Source of the DNA: Branchiostoma floridae
Lineage: Eukaryota > Chordata > Leptocardii > Amphioxiformes > Branchiostomatidae
Direction: 5' to 3'
NCBI RefSeq assembly: GCF_000003815.2
Contig: NC_049993.1
Coordinates: 4,782,880 to 4,842,879, forward strand
Length of the DNA stretch: 60,000 nucleotides
Shown here: one piece after another, positions 45,765 through 56,499 of the stretch
Position numbering within the stretch: the first letter of the stretch is position 1
Layout of the letters: every line of letters starts with the position of its first letter
Notes under the pieces: generated by a model
Told to the model about the DNA's origin: nothing
The model's database searches: none
Seen by the model: only the letters and a program-made list of their open reading frames with translations
Program-made: the position numbers and the translations under genes

Positions 45765-46576
45765 ATGAATCAATACGTACAAACTTTGGCGTGTAGTGTG
45801 CCTCAAGGAACAGAGTTAGGTCCACTGTTTGTTTTTATTCTAGCCCTGGTTAATGACGCCCTTTCGAGTAACGAAACGTCTTCAGATGGCTTTAAGTATG
45901 TTGATGACATATCTGTTTCTGTTTCGAATGTGTCTGCAACTCCAAGGATTCAGGACGACATCAATGGCTTGACTCGTTGGACTGATACCAACAACATGCC
46001 CTGAACCCCTCTAAGTGTAAGATGATGGTGTTTTGCTTCATGAGAAATCCTCCACCATCACCGATATCATAGTTGGGCCCTTTAAACTTGAAGTAGTTCA
46101 AGCGGCACGCATCCTCGGAGCCATACTTCAGCATAACCTAAAATGGACTGAACATGTGACCACGACCACGTTCGTCACTAAAGGGAGTAAAAGACAAAAC
46201 GTGATAAACTTGAATAAACAAGAACTGGACATAAGTGACCTTATACTCGTCTACATCGGTTTCGTACGGCGTCTTCTTGCAATTGAGTACGCCTGCGTCA
46301 TCTGGCACTCCTGACTTACCTTGGACTTATCAGCGAAATTTGAACGCGTCCAGAAGAGGGCTTGTGTGGTTTGTACTTGGACCAGAGTACGTCACTTACG
46401 AGAGTAGACTAGACATTTCTGGTCTTTGTCGGCTGGACTCTAAAAGGGAAAATCTTTACCTACGGTTTGCTAAAACTTTCATTAACTCTGGAAAAATCAG
46501 TAATTATCTTCCATCTAGACGAGGGGATGCTCATGATAGGATACTTAGAAACAACAACAAATTCTCTCAGATGTAG
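45765..46576 (+). pseudogene. Decayed non-LTR reverse transcriptase
   Basis: The first frame has SVPQGTELGPLFVFI, the usual RT motif PQG.xLGPLLF, then FKYVDDI in the position of the catalytic F.YADD. After a frameshift near 46003 a second frame has PFKLEVVQAARILGAILQ and LKWTEHV (the L..LG...D..L.W..H region). A third (about 46313-46576) has KRENLYLRFAK and HDRILRNNNKF, as at the end of LINE RTs. At least two frameshifts mean no functional product. Confidence 0.75.
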
Positions 46577-46789
46577 ATTCATTTCGCAAACAGCGCCTTA
46601 CCTTACTGTGTAAATATCCAGAATGAGGACGTGTGATTTGTAGTTTGTGCTGTAAAAGTTGTTTTTGTCATTACTTTGTTATTTGTCACTATAGCGTTTT
46701 TAATGATGTCAAGCTGTAAAAAAAGACAACTCAGCCATTTTGTGCTGCAAAGCTTTTTAATTTCAATTAACCATTATCTCATTATCTCG

Positions 46790-46832
46790 AACCGTCTCTC
46801 TCTCTTTCTCTCTCTCGCTCTCTCTTTCTGTA
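46790..46832. repeat. CT-rich low-complexity tract
   Basis: CTCTCTCTTTCTCTCTCTCG-type run of about 40 bases just downstream (in minus orientation) of the dae4-like remnant. Confidence 0.8.
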
Positions 46833-46864
46833 ACAGAAAGTACCAGCCCATTTTTATCGTCTAA

Positions 46865-47012
46865 CACAAAGCACAGCAAATAACTAACGAATGCAAATGA
46901 ATGCACTAAACGCCGTGTGTCACATCAACCTGCTTCTGTAAAGTCGACCGTGTGTCCGCCTACTGGGGGAGCTTGGCTCGTAGTAGGGCGAACGGTCGCC
47001 ATCAATTTGTAA
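46865..47012 (-). repeat. Duplicated 3' UTR of a dae4-type gene
   Basis: TCTAACACAAAGCACAGCAAATAACTAAC, GCACTAAACGCC, GAGCTTGGCTC and CCATCAATTT match in order the DNA just beyond the stop codon of the complete dae4 copy (52380-52500). The start of the block also matches 48878-48905 beyond the second copy. This marks three tandem duplicates of one locus. Confidence 0.75.
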
Positions 47013-47078
47013 TAGGCATCCGAGTTGCCAGCCATGCAAGACGATGGCAGTACAGGCACACAGCAGGAGTAGACGCAT
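46920..47078 (-). CDS. Short secreted-peptide frame, likely remnant of a third dae4 copy
   Basis: A 52-codon frame starts at ATG 47076-47078 with a clear signal peptide (MRLLLLCACTAIVLHGW). Directly upstream is a consensus acceptor (TTTGCAG before 47080). A donor CTTTAAG/gtaaggtgag at 47771 and a TATA box at 47865-47872 suggest a spliced 5' UTR as in the complete dae4 gene. The codons for GGCTGGCAACTC align with GGAGGCAACTC in the dae4 signal exon. After about eight more codons the frame enters sequence equivalent to the dae4 3' UTR, so the mature part (GDRSPYYEPSSPSRRTHG...) is translated UTR. It may be a non-functional relic or a new small secreted peptide. Confidence 0.5.
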   Translation of the reverse strand: MRLLLLCACTAIVLHGWQLGCLLQIDGDRSPYYEPSSPSRRTHGRLYRSRLM

Positions 47079-47864
47079 GGCTGCAAATCTCGGACAGTTC
47101 AAAGAACGAGAACAAAGATTAAGTCTGATACTATGTTACATGTCTCCTCAGACATCGCGTCAACAAAACAGTAAACCATCTTCAATTACCGGTCAAGTGA
47201 TAAAAGTATGACGTACTGTATAACTTTTTGTACCAGGCTTTTGGATGACACAGAAACAATGAATAACTGTAGTTACAACCACTTTTATTTGCACACATAC
47301 AGTGCGTCCCTTTACAGGCTACTATAGGTAAATTAAAGTGATAATCGTTGCGTTCCCGGTGAATATCGCAATCCTATTTAAAGGAAACTAACATATCCAG
47401 TAAAAAACGCGGTCTACTTTTGTTTAGTCTACCTAATATAAGGCGCAATCTTTAGAACAAGGCTATGATAGAGAAAATCATCGACACGAATATATCACAA
47501 CCTTTTCCGTTTCAAGGCTTCTGAATATTGTGGGACAAACACACAACATTTCGACGACTTTGTCAATCTGCTGGCTTAAACCTCAATTTTTCATACTGCT
47601 GTAAATATTTTAACATTTTGAAGCGAAAGGAAAAAATCTCTTAAAGACCTTAACGTGTGTTCAATATACAGGTTGACATTCCAGCATTACGACAACAGTA
47701 AATTTTGAATAAAACGGGCTTTAAACGGTTTAGAAATAAGTCTAGAAGAACCCGATAAGACTCACCTTACCTTAAAGGTCTCTTTCAGATACAAGATTTC
47801 TGTTGTACACCTCTCCAGCGATACCAGATGTGCTTCTGTGAGCAATTTCTACTGTGAACCCTCC

Positions 47865-47872
47865 TTTTATAA
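47865..47872 (-). promoter_or_regulatory. TATA box of the 47 kb secreted-peptide unit
   Basis: On the minus strand TTATAAAA, about 30 bases before a presumed start near 47837. A short untranslated exon would follow, ending at the strong donor at 47771. Confidence 0.45.
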
Positions 47873-47879
47873 TAACTTG

Positions 47880-48870
47880 AAGCAAGTTCCCGTGAGAAAG
47901 GATTAGAAGTTAACGACAAAACTCTCAGCGAAAATGCCAATACAGGAGCGGGCACAATGGTGGATTTCTTCGCCGTTTCAATTTTCTTCAGACTTACAAA
48001 TATTACATTTACGTTATTTTGATCAAAGGGTTAATGTCAGGTAGACCACACAGACGCTAAGTAACTTTAGATTGAAGTGTAAGTCTCGAGTTCATGTGTG
48101 GATTTAGTCAATCATTGATAGCTTTGACATTGGCGTTCTTCTACTTGTAGCTAAGCTATGGGTAAAGTCCATTGAATGGGAGTCCTTTATTGCAACTTCT
48201 TTGATGAAATATTTATATTCATGCTAATCACGCGATAGCTCTCTATCGTCACTAATAACTGTCATAAGCAGGGCTTCCCACAATACAACACCCTGTGCTT
48301 TGTGGAATTGGAATTGTAACGTTAATTCAGTTGTACTCCAATCTCTCTTTTCACCCTGAATCTCAGTAATCAGTTCTATGTATATGCCGTCATTCTAACT
48401 GCAATTATCTTACATAATTAACTTATCAATGATGGTGTCACATATTTAATCTATGGAGCAAAGTAGCACCTCTGTTCAGAATATGAAAGCAAACATCATT
48501 TTGAGAAAAATCAGAGGGCGCGCTGTGGGTGTGTGATGCGAAGTCTCATTTATTTACCAATGAGTTTTGAAATCAGAGTGTCACCCAATCACGTAATGGG
48601 CGGAGAGCCAATAATACACTCCCTCCCCCATAGAGAGGCAAGTTCCAGCAAAGTATCAAGTTGCTTTCAACAAAATACGGTTCAGAGAAAACTATCGAAG
48701 TTTAATCATCTAACCTTTAAATGACAGGCAGCAGGAAATTAGCGCTTTGCAAGTAAACGAATGCTAAAACTGCTACAACTGGTGCAGTCATATACAAACA
48801 GCACCATTATGCTCTTTTGATCTGGTAGAACATTGACAATGTATTGTGATTAGAGTATAAACCAATTTGA
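47880..48870. other. Spacer between dae4-derived copies
   Basis: AT-rich DNA. A 63-codon open frame on the + strand (48533-48724) resembles nothing known. No element with clear ends. Confidence 0.4.
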
Positions 48871-49041
48871 TAGCGTCTAACACAAAGCAAAGCAAATAGC
48901 TAAACTTACAGAACTTGATTTAAACATCGTCCAATGATATAGATAATCGTCTTCGTTAATAAGCGTCCCTACGTGAGGAACTTTGCTCCGCGCAGACGGT
49001 CATCAATTTCCGAAAATAATGTCATCAGGTTGGTAGAATAT

Positions 49042-49216
49042 AGGATATAGGAGAATTCTTTTGCACAAACAGTTCTCGTCGCAAAAGCGCCACCTACACC
49101 GGCTACATGTAGCTTCTAGAAGCAGAACTTCAGTTGGAAGCTCTGAGGAAGGCATTTGAAACGTAAGGAAGAGTGAGTATTAACTGGTTGTGTAAAAGAA
49201 TTCTCCTGTATCCTAG
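49042..49216. mobile_element. MITE inserted in the 3' flank of the second dae4 copy
   Basis: TAGGATATAGGAGAATTCTT near the left end pairs with AAGAATTCTCCTGTATCCTA at the right end. GGTCATCAATTTC occurs on both sides (about 48998-49010 and 49216-49228). In the complete dae4 copy this sequence occurs once, next to the stop codon, so the insertion split and duplicated that flank. Confidence 0.65.
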
Positions 49217-49230
49217 GTCATCAATTTCTC

Positions 49231-50521
49231 TCAGAACTCGAACAGCCTGATGTCTGTACAGCGACTGAAGTACAACGGGCACTTCCCGACACAGCCTGAC
49301 CCGTCCCACAGGTCCACGTGGCCGGTAGCGGTATCGAAGTTACAGCTTTGGAACACGATGATGCCCTGGTGTCCCTGTTAGGATGGAAAATACATCGTTG
49401 GTGACAAAGGGGATTTTGTCCTGTCGGTGAGCTTGTGGCATTTTACAGTAAGTTTATCATTGACATGGACATCCTAAAAGCCATTTTCGTTGCGAAAGTT
49501 TTGTATGTCATAATGATATTACAATAGTCTAAAGAGTCAGCCATATCTGTATAGATTTACTTAGAATTTAAATCTTCTTCTTCGTCGATGTAATCTGTAA
49601 ATTTGTTATATTTTGTCTGACCTTTATCTCTTCCCTTAAGACCTCAATGTGCCGATTTCAGCTTCTCATGAATAAACAAAGATTCAAAGAAAAATGTTCA
49701 GTTTCTCATTTGCCGCTGTCTACCTATTCTTCAGAACTTCTGTGCATGCACTGAATTGCTGTAACGGTTGCAATTTTGACCTTATAAATTGGATGTTTTT
49801 CTTGCTTACTCTTATCATTTTCCGCCCTTTAAAAATAATGGTTTTCGATCATACTGTACATCGTACAAAGCAGCTGCCAAATTATAATGAGCAAATGAAT
49901 TATGTCGTAAATTGTAAAAGAATATCAGCAAACAGGTAGAATGTCAAAGTCAATTTCAAGGTAAAAGACAATCAAGGACATAACATGACAGAATCATAAA
50001 ACCAACACAGAACTAGTACTGGGCATTTTTGTGGAATCTGGAGGTACGGAAGCTATCCAGTGGCTCCATCGTCTTGATTATAAGTAACCTGACGTAGAAT
50101 CTATATGCCCTGGGATTTTGTCGTGTGAGCACACGATTGTCAGCCAAGATTCTCTCCTAAACCAATACATATCAACGTTCTTTCCGAATCACATCAATTG
50201 TTCATTCCGACAAGCATATTCATGATTTCCTATTGGCATGTGATAGTATCAAAGCAGGCTAAGGAGTATAGCTGGCCAAAGGGGCCGGGGGTTATCACTC
50301 CTCTGCCAGCCTTTGATGCTGTATTATGCTACCGTAGTATCTGCAGCGAGAAGTAACCCTACCAGAGTGAGTGAGCGCACGGCTGACCCTCATGGCACAG
50401 GTGTTCTTGTCCGCCACCCCCTTCAGCCAGGCGGACAGACCCTCCTGGTCCACCAGGCCATCCCAGTAGATAGACTCGTAACTAGGATAGTTGTTTTTTA
50501 GCTCAGAAAAGTTTGGCCAAC
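49231..50521 (-). pseudogene. Second dae4 copy (Tae4-like amidase), middle exon and signal exon missing
   Basis: Two exons are intact. The Cys exon 50521-50363 carries FSELKNNYPSY and the catalytic-site pattern NTCAMRVSRAL. The His exon 49374-49231 carries TATGHVDLWDG and ends in TGA. Splice borders and phases equal those of the complete copy. Between them, 49375-50362 has no counterpart of the complete gene's middle exon (53280-53431): homologous intron DNA (ATGTTCAGTTTCTCATTTG near 49694) is followed by unrelated sequence where that exon should start. No signal exon is seen upstream, but the assembly gap at 50628-50727 could hide it. Direct splicing of the two exons would shift the frame (one leftover base joined to a phase-0 exon). 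Best read as a pseudogene. Confidence 0.8.
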
Positions 50522-50627
50522 CTCCACAGAAAAAGAACAATGTTTAGTGATTTTAGTCACATCCATTCTTTTCGTCAGCAGGCCTAGGAATCGAATGTGG
50601 ATGAGTCATGCTGGAGCGAGTGAAAGA

Positions 50628-50727
50628 NNNNNNNNNNNNNNNNNNNNNNNNNNNNNNNNNNNNNNNNNNNNNNNNNNNNNNNNNNNNNNNNNNNNNNNNN
50701 NNNNNNNNNNNNNNNNNNNNNNNNNNN
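50628..50727. other. Assembly gap (100 N)
   Basis: Exactly 100 N bases, the conventional symbol for a gap of unknown size. It lies just upstream of the second dae4 copy, so that gene's promoter and signal exon may be missing from the assembly rather than the genome. Reading frames drawn through it are meaningless. Confidence 0.98.
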
Positions 50728-51268
50728 CACTCTCCCTGACCAGAGTAGCATGATTAGTAAATTATGCTTCTGAAACGTGCGTAGTAGAATATATTGTAAG
50801 CTACCTAAATGACCTCGAGGTTAAGCTCTGTGGGTCAACCTAGGCTTTATAGACTTGCACCTCAATCTATAGTCTGCACGTATTATATAAGAAGCTGAAG
50901 TAAACCAACATTTTTCTTCACCTTTTCAATTACAATTACATCCAGATAAATCCATGCTCCAATCGTAATCAGATAATTGCTTAATCTACGTTTCTACGTA
51001 ATCTGGTACACTAGCATACTATGTTCCAAAATATACTATCACTTGGTATAGGAAACTCACCTGGTCGGGGCCTCATGCTGGTAAAGTTGAAGTTGAATGT
51101 TGTGCGTTCTGAACAAGTAATTTTGTGTGGTTGGGCAGAGCTTTATGTTCGTTATGCTTTGCAGTGAAGCGTAAATTTGTTCCCGGCATTCAGTTCGATA
51201 ACTATCCCCCAGGGCAGACACTACCTTTGAGTTTGTCACGTCAACATGTAATTGATAACACAACCTGG
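50728..51268. other. Spacer right of the assembly gap
   Basis: No signal-peptide exon, promoter or repeat is recognised. Confidence 0.4.
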
Positions 51269-51269
51269 C

Positions 51270-51596
51270 AGTGAGTGAAAGAGTGAGCGAGTGTGTATGT
51301 ATGTCTGAGTGAGTGAGTGAGTGCTTGAGTGAGTGAGTGAGTGAGTGCTTGAGTGAGTGAGTGAGTGAGTCAGTGAGTGAGTGAGTGAGTCAGAGTGAGT
51401 GAGTGAGTGAGTGATTGGGTGATTGGGTGATTGAGTGAGTGATTGGGTGATTGAGTGTGTGAGTGAGTGAGTGAGTGAGTGAGTGAGTGAGTGAGTGAGT
51501 GAGTGAGTGAGTGAGTGAGTGAGTGAGTGAGTCAGTCAGTCAGCCAGCCAGCCAGTCAGTCAGTCAGTCAGCCATTCAGTCAGTGAGCGAGCGAGC
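51270..51596. repeat. (GAGT)n microsatellite, about 325 bases
   Basis: Long run of GAGT/GTGA units with GCTT, GATTGGGT and CAGT variants, grading into CAGT/CAGC units at the right end. Its nearness to the N gap suggests repeat-related assembly trouble. Confidence 0.95.
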
Positions 51597-52500
51597 AGAT
51601 GTATCCTCAGAGGATCCCATTATTTATGTTTAACCAGGTGATTGTTGGGCTGTTTCACAATATAATATTTTCTCTATCATTAAGTAGGGATATAAACACT
51701 TTTTGTGATGTGTACAGTCATGACATAAGCGGTTCTACCTCTCTTTCCTGCCCATGACTAATCACTCGGAACAGTTGTGTGGACAGTTGATGGCTTTTAA
51801 AGAAAGCATCCCTGTCAGTCAGCCAGTTACAACGTATCAGAAAGAAAGTACAACCACACATATTTGTGGTGAGTAAAAACCATTTAATCTAGCGATAGGA
51901 AGAGTGTTTCAACATAGAAACAAGTTGCTCACAGGCAGTATCTTAAAACGTCCTAAATTCTTAATCTAATATTAGCTTATACCTTCTTTCTCTTGATCTT
52001 AGATAAAAGTTGTGTCAGTAAATAATCATAAGATGTGGATTACACTACTAACCATGTTGAACTTTTGTCCTATTCATATGATAAAGACAAGCTTCTCTTA
52101 ACTCTTTTAAGCCCTTAAATTTCATATCAAGTGTCTAATGTGCTCACATCGTAGTGATGTCAATCATGCCATGAACTAGTAGAAGGTGGGCATCAAGCAT
52201 TAGTCCCCATGTAATAAGCTGGTTTGTGTCCATTTATGCAGACAGGAAAATCTGGTATACTAAATTTGAAACGACCACAACAAACACTGTCATCCACAAA
52301 CAACAACATTATTCTGTAGCGGTTTTGCTAGAGCCCTTACAATGTACTGTAGCAGAAAAGTGCTAGACCTTTTGTCATCATCTAACACACGCACAGCAAA
52401 TAGCTAACCTAAAACAAGTGAGTGCAATAAACGCCATGTGAAACTTCTTTGCTTCTTTGCCGACTGGATGAGCTTGGCTCTAACGGCCATCAATTTCTCG

Positions 52501-55500
52501 TTAGTTGAACTCGAACAGCCGGATGTTGCTACAGGCCCCGAAGTACGGGCAAATCCCGACGCAGCGCGACCCGTCCCACAGGTCCACGTGCCCGGTAGCG
52601 GTCGCGAACCCGCAGTCTTGGAACACGATGATGCCCTGGTGTCCCTGTTAGGATGGAAAACAAACAGTTGGCGACAGAGGCGATTTTCTCTTGTTGGTGA
52701 GCTTAAGTAACTTGCCATATGACATTGAGATTCTGGCATAGCAAAGGTTATAATCAATCATAGCGATGCTGACATAACAATAAATTGAACCTCCGTGAAA
52801 TATTTAGTTGTTTTTGTTTTTTGTTTCACACATTGCATGCTCTCATATAACTCCTACATGCCATCTCGGGGACTTGACTTCATCAACAGAAACATGAGTT
52901 TCCTGCATGCCTAGGCCTACATACAGAACACATTTGGACCCGGGCCAATTAAAAAAAACCTCCCGTCCCATCCTGGCCATCATCCCACCGTTTTCCGCCT
53001 CACACCCTGCAACTAGGAATTCATATAACTAACATTTCAGAGACTGGGACAAACAAACTCTCTCTCACTCATGGCAAGGTATTGTCTCCAGACTCATCTG
53101 CATCTTGCAGGGACAAACAAACATCGCAACAAAACGATACCTCGGTTTTCACGGAGGTAATAATTTTTAGAGAATTCACTCACATGTTCAGTTCCTAATT
53201 TGCTGTTCTCTAACTACATTGTACTCTTGGAATGTTCGTGTATTTCAACGATTGGTTGCTTTTCTCACTCGACTCTTACCCAGAAATTGCTCTCAGTACT
53301 TCCGGTGACGTCAGCCTGACCGTACTCATTCTCCAGGTAACAGCGCATGGTGGTGACACGGATGATGTAGGGTCGGTTACTACGGTCTCTCACGCCGGAC
53401 CAGTCGCAGGAGCCCGGTACAATCTCCTCTCCTACAGGGGGACGATATCTTATCATGCGGCACAAACCCAAAGCTGGCCATCATCTACATCCTTTAGAAA
53501 CTGGATTATATTCATCAACTGTGTTTGCCAAGAACATGTATTGGTTGATAACAGAGAGAAGTGACCTTACCTGCGTGGGTGAGCGCACGGCTAACCCTCA
53601 TGGCGCAGGTGTTCTTGTCCGCCACCCCCTTTAGCCAGGAGTCTAGACCCTCTTGGTCCACCAGGCCATCCCAGTCGATGGACTGGTATCGAGGGTAGTT
53701 GCTTCGAAGCTGAGAAAAGCTCGGCCCTTGACAGAAAGAGAACAATGTTTGGTGGTTTCGTTTACGTTCACCCCTTTTTGCATTTTGCCGCCTTAGCGGC
53801 AAAATGCTCTGAGTCCAGTTGTGATGAACGGACCTGTTCTATTCATGCCAAACATTTGTATACCTTCTAAAACAGGCATTTCTTCAACATGGTCGCATTG
53901 GCGCAGTGGTAAAATTTCACCTTTTTTTTTTCCTTTTTACATCCATTAAAATACTAATTTTAAAATTTCACCTTTTTTTTTTCCTTTTTACATCCATTAA
54001 AATACTAATTTTTACATCCATTAGGCCATACCAATTTAATTTGTTGGTTCTCGGAATCGCCGCTTCTATTTTTCCCAATTTCAAAAAAAATAAAAAATAA
54101 AAATAAAAAAAAATCCCTGTAACGTTACGGTAACGTTAACGCAAGTTGCTGGACTTGAAACAAACTTTGGTTCAGTTGAAAATAAAAGAACTTCTGAAAC
54201 TAGTACTGGACTTGCAAAATAACTATCACCTGCTTATGTTCTCCTTTATGTTGTAAATCATCGAAAACCACCCATAGATCGTTAAATTTGTGCTTGAAAA
54301 AGACGAAAATGTTGCAGTGGGACAAACAAAATGGCAGCTGCCATATTTGGAAATGGCTTGGCCAATGCTGCCATATTTGGAAATGGCTTGGCCAATGCTG
54401 CCATATTTGGAAATGGCTTCATTAATATGGAATGAGTACACTAACGCCCTCAAGCGATTTTTATTCAAACTGCAGCTTTCACAAAGAGAATACAACGATG
54501 TTTCAGGCACTGTCTATTCTTTGGGGTGAAATTAAGTCAATTTATTGTTCTTGTTGCTACATTAGACATTATACTATGCTGAAAAAGTTTTTCAACCTTC
54601 TTAAAGGTTTTTAAAAGTTGTGTGTGTTGAAATACTCTATGTTTTTGTCTTTATTACTAAGCATTATTACAGCAATGTTACTGTGAATACTTAAGCAAAA
54701 CTGATTGCACATAATTTTCCATTTGTATTGCTAAAATTCCACGTAAAGTGTATGACAAAATGCAAATTTTGCATGTAAGTGTAACTGGATCTACCACACA
54801 TACATGTATACACCAGATTACTATTATTATCATTATATACCATTGGTTCAAGTCTGGAATTACGAACCTGAAACTTTGGACCTGACTGAACCCAGAGTTG
54901 TTGCAAGTTTTTTTTTTTCGCCCTGTCGCTTCACCTTTTTTCTGAAAAAATCCGAGAACCAACAAATTAAATTGGTATGGCCTTATTATACTAATGAACA
55001 ATACTTTTGTACAGAACGTTAAAACTCACCTTTGCACCTCTTCTACTGCATTTTTCCGCAGTTGGGATGTTTGAATGAACGAACCGTGAGACGTGCGATG
55101 CTCTGCGTATATGTTTCTTTCTAACTTTCCATAAAATGCCCATACAACATCTATATCACAGAATTACACAAGAACAAACTGATTTTCTCGAAAATAACTG
55201 CATACTGGATAACAAAAAGTTTCAGGAAACATATTCATTTTCATATTCCAGGACATAACTCATTTGCATATTTGTGAATCTCTCCATGCGCCCATATCAG
55301 GTTTTTTATTCTGTTCTATTTATATGACATTCTAATAACTAGAAAAAAAAAACATTCACACACGCAAACCTTGGCAAAATGCCAGCTTTTTTAAAAGCAC
55401 TTGTTTTATTTTTTTTTTATTTCTGTTGTCCACTGGATTAGAGACCCATGAACAAAACGATGATCGTATTTCAGCATTACGCGTTGTATACGTAGAATTC

Positions 55501-56259
55501 GGTGTCAAATTTGTGAGATATGCCTATTCTACAATGTGTTACCTGCTTGTTTGCAAGTCTTCGTCATAGATTAAAATTAAACGTCTCTTGTTTCTCTGGA
55601 GCATGTTACATGGTCAATTATATCTCATGCGATTTATTTCAGGGACAGTCAAGCGGTTCCAAAACGAAGCACAAAACCTTACACGGTTCCCAACAAGAAA
55701 ATCGTTTTCAAACGTGGTCACGTGTTTGAGGAGAGTTACACCTCGATCACTTTAAAGAGCCCACCACACATATCGAAAAGTACGGGGGTCATTACCGGTG
55801 TGAGTGGATTAAATTTTACAGTGGTTTCCGGGTTGACATCTTGAAAAGTTGATAGCCATGATACCTGCAAGTGACACGTCACGTTACATAACGATACGTT
55901 ACCTTCAGAGGAAGTTGGGAACCTCTTGATGTCACGCTTTTCAAAAACTATATGCGAATGTTGTTACATTCGGAAGAACGATTTCTCTCCGACCTCTGCT
56001 TGGAGAATACCAAAATATACTACCAGACTATGATATGTCTATATATGATAATGAATGCAGGATCACTACCCAGACCACAGTATTTTGTAATATCGATCCA
56101 GATAGCAGCTAGTGTCTTTCAAGATGCTGCACTTCTAGATATCTTCCAAGATAATTCATGTATAGTGAAGTTTGAGTATGAAAACTCACTGCTTGAGTTG
56201 CCTCCGTGCCAAACACAGGCGAAGAGCACCGCTACGAACCACAATGTCGTCTTCATCAT
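52501..56259 (-). CDS. dae4: Secreted Tae4-like peptidoglycan amidase (domesticated amidase effector), complete, 4 exons
   Basis: Exons on the minus strand: 56259-56190 (signal peptide), 53726-53571, 53431-53280 and 52644-52501. All borders are GT/AG, the phases agree, and the product has 173 residues. Tae4 proteins are bacterial type VI secretion effectors that cut peptidoglycan stem-peptide cross-links; animal homologues (dae) were acquired by horizontal transfer and act as secreted antibacterials. The family signature is complete: FSQLRSNYPRY in exon 2, catalytic Cys in NTCAMRVSRAL, and catalytic His in GHVDLWDG in exon 4. Exon 1 opens MMKTTLWFVAVLFACVW, a good secretory signal. Extra cysteines in exons 3 and 4 suggest disulfides. 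A start at the second ATG (56256) is equally possible. The signal exon, introns and TATA promoter show adaptation to a eukaryotic genome. Targets and specificity cannot be read from sequence. Confidence 0.93.
53886..54060. repeat. Tandem duplication at the left end of an inverted-repeat pair
   Basis: AAAATTTCACCTTTTTTTTT...TACATCCATTAAAATACTAATTTT occurs twice in tandem (about 53909-53957 and 53958-54011). It is followed by TAGGCCATACCAATTTAATTTGTTGGTTCTCGG, the left partner of an inverted repeat completed at 54947-54981. The preceding TGGCGCAGTGGTAAAAT looks like a tRNA A-box and may be a SINE head remnant. Confidence 0.6.
54023..54983. mobile_element. Possible transposon bounded by 33-base inverted repeats, in dae4 intron 1
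   Basis: GGCCATACCAATTTAATTTG at the left and its complement CAAATTAAATTGGTATGGCC at the right are perfect, extending through GTTGGTTCTCGGA. They enclose about 900 bases without a transposase frame. Two independent opposite insertions of one repeat would look the same. Confidence 0.55.
54338..54420. repeat. 30-bp minisatellite, 2.8 copies
   Basis: Unit CTGCCATATTTGGAAATGGC followed by TTGGCCAATG, perfect in copies 54338-54367 and 54368-54397 and cut short at 54420. It lies in intron 1 of the dae4 gene. Confidence 0.92.
54984..56189. other. Upstream part of dae4 intron 1
   Basis: Apart from a SINE body fragment at about 55750-55820, which has TTTAAAGAGCCCACCACACA and CCGGTGTGAGTGG, nothing is recognised. 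Confidence 0.45.
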
Positions 56260-56499
56260 GGATGTTGAAGCAATTTGTACTTAAACGTCGAGTACCGAAA
56301 TGTTCTTGATCAGGAGATGGGGAAAATCAACATATTTCTAAACTATACTGTGCATACTTTAATATAAACATACAAACGAGTATGCAACGAACGCGGTAAA
56401 CATAACTGACTGTAGAGAAGGCTCACATACCCGCAGATCCAGAATAGAGCGTAAGTTGATAGCTGTGTCGCTGTGTGTGACCTGCCACACATTTCTCGC

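Noticed and set aside
50547-50753. Open frame with a run of unknown residues
   Set aside because: It is read through the assembly gap.
51270-51596. A CRISPR-like or centromeric array
   Set aside because: A simple GAGT microsatellite without spacers.
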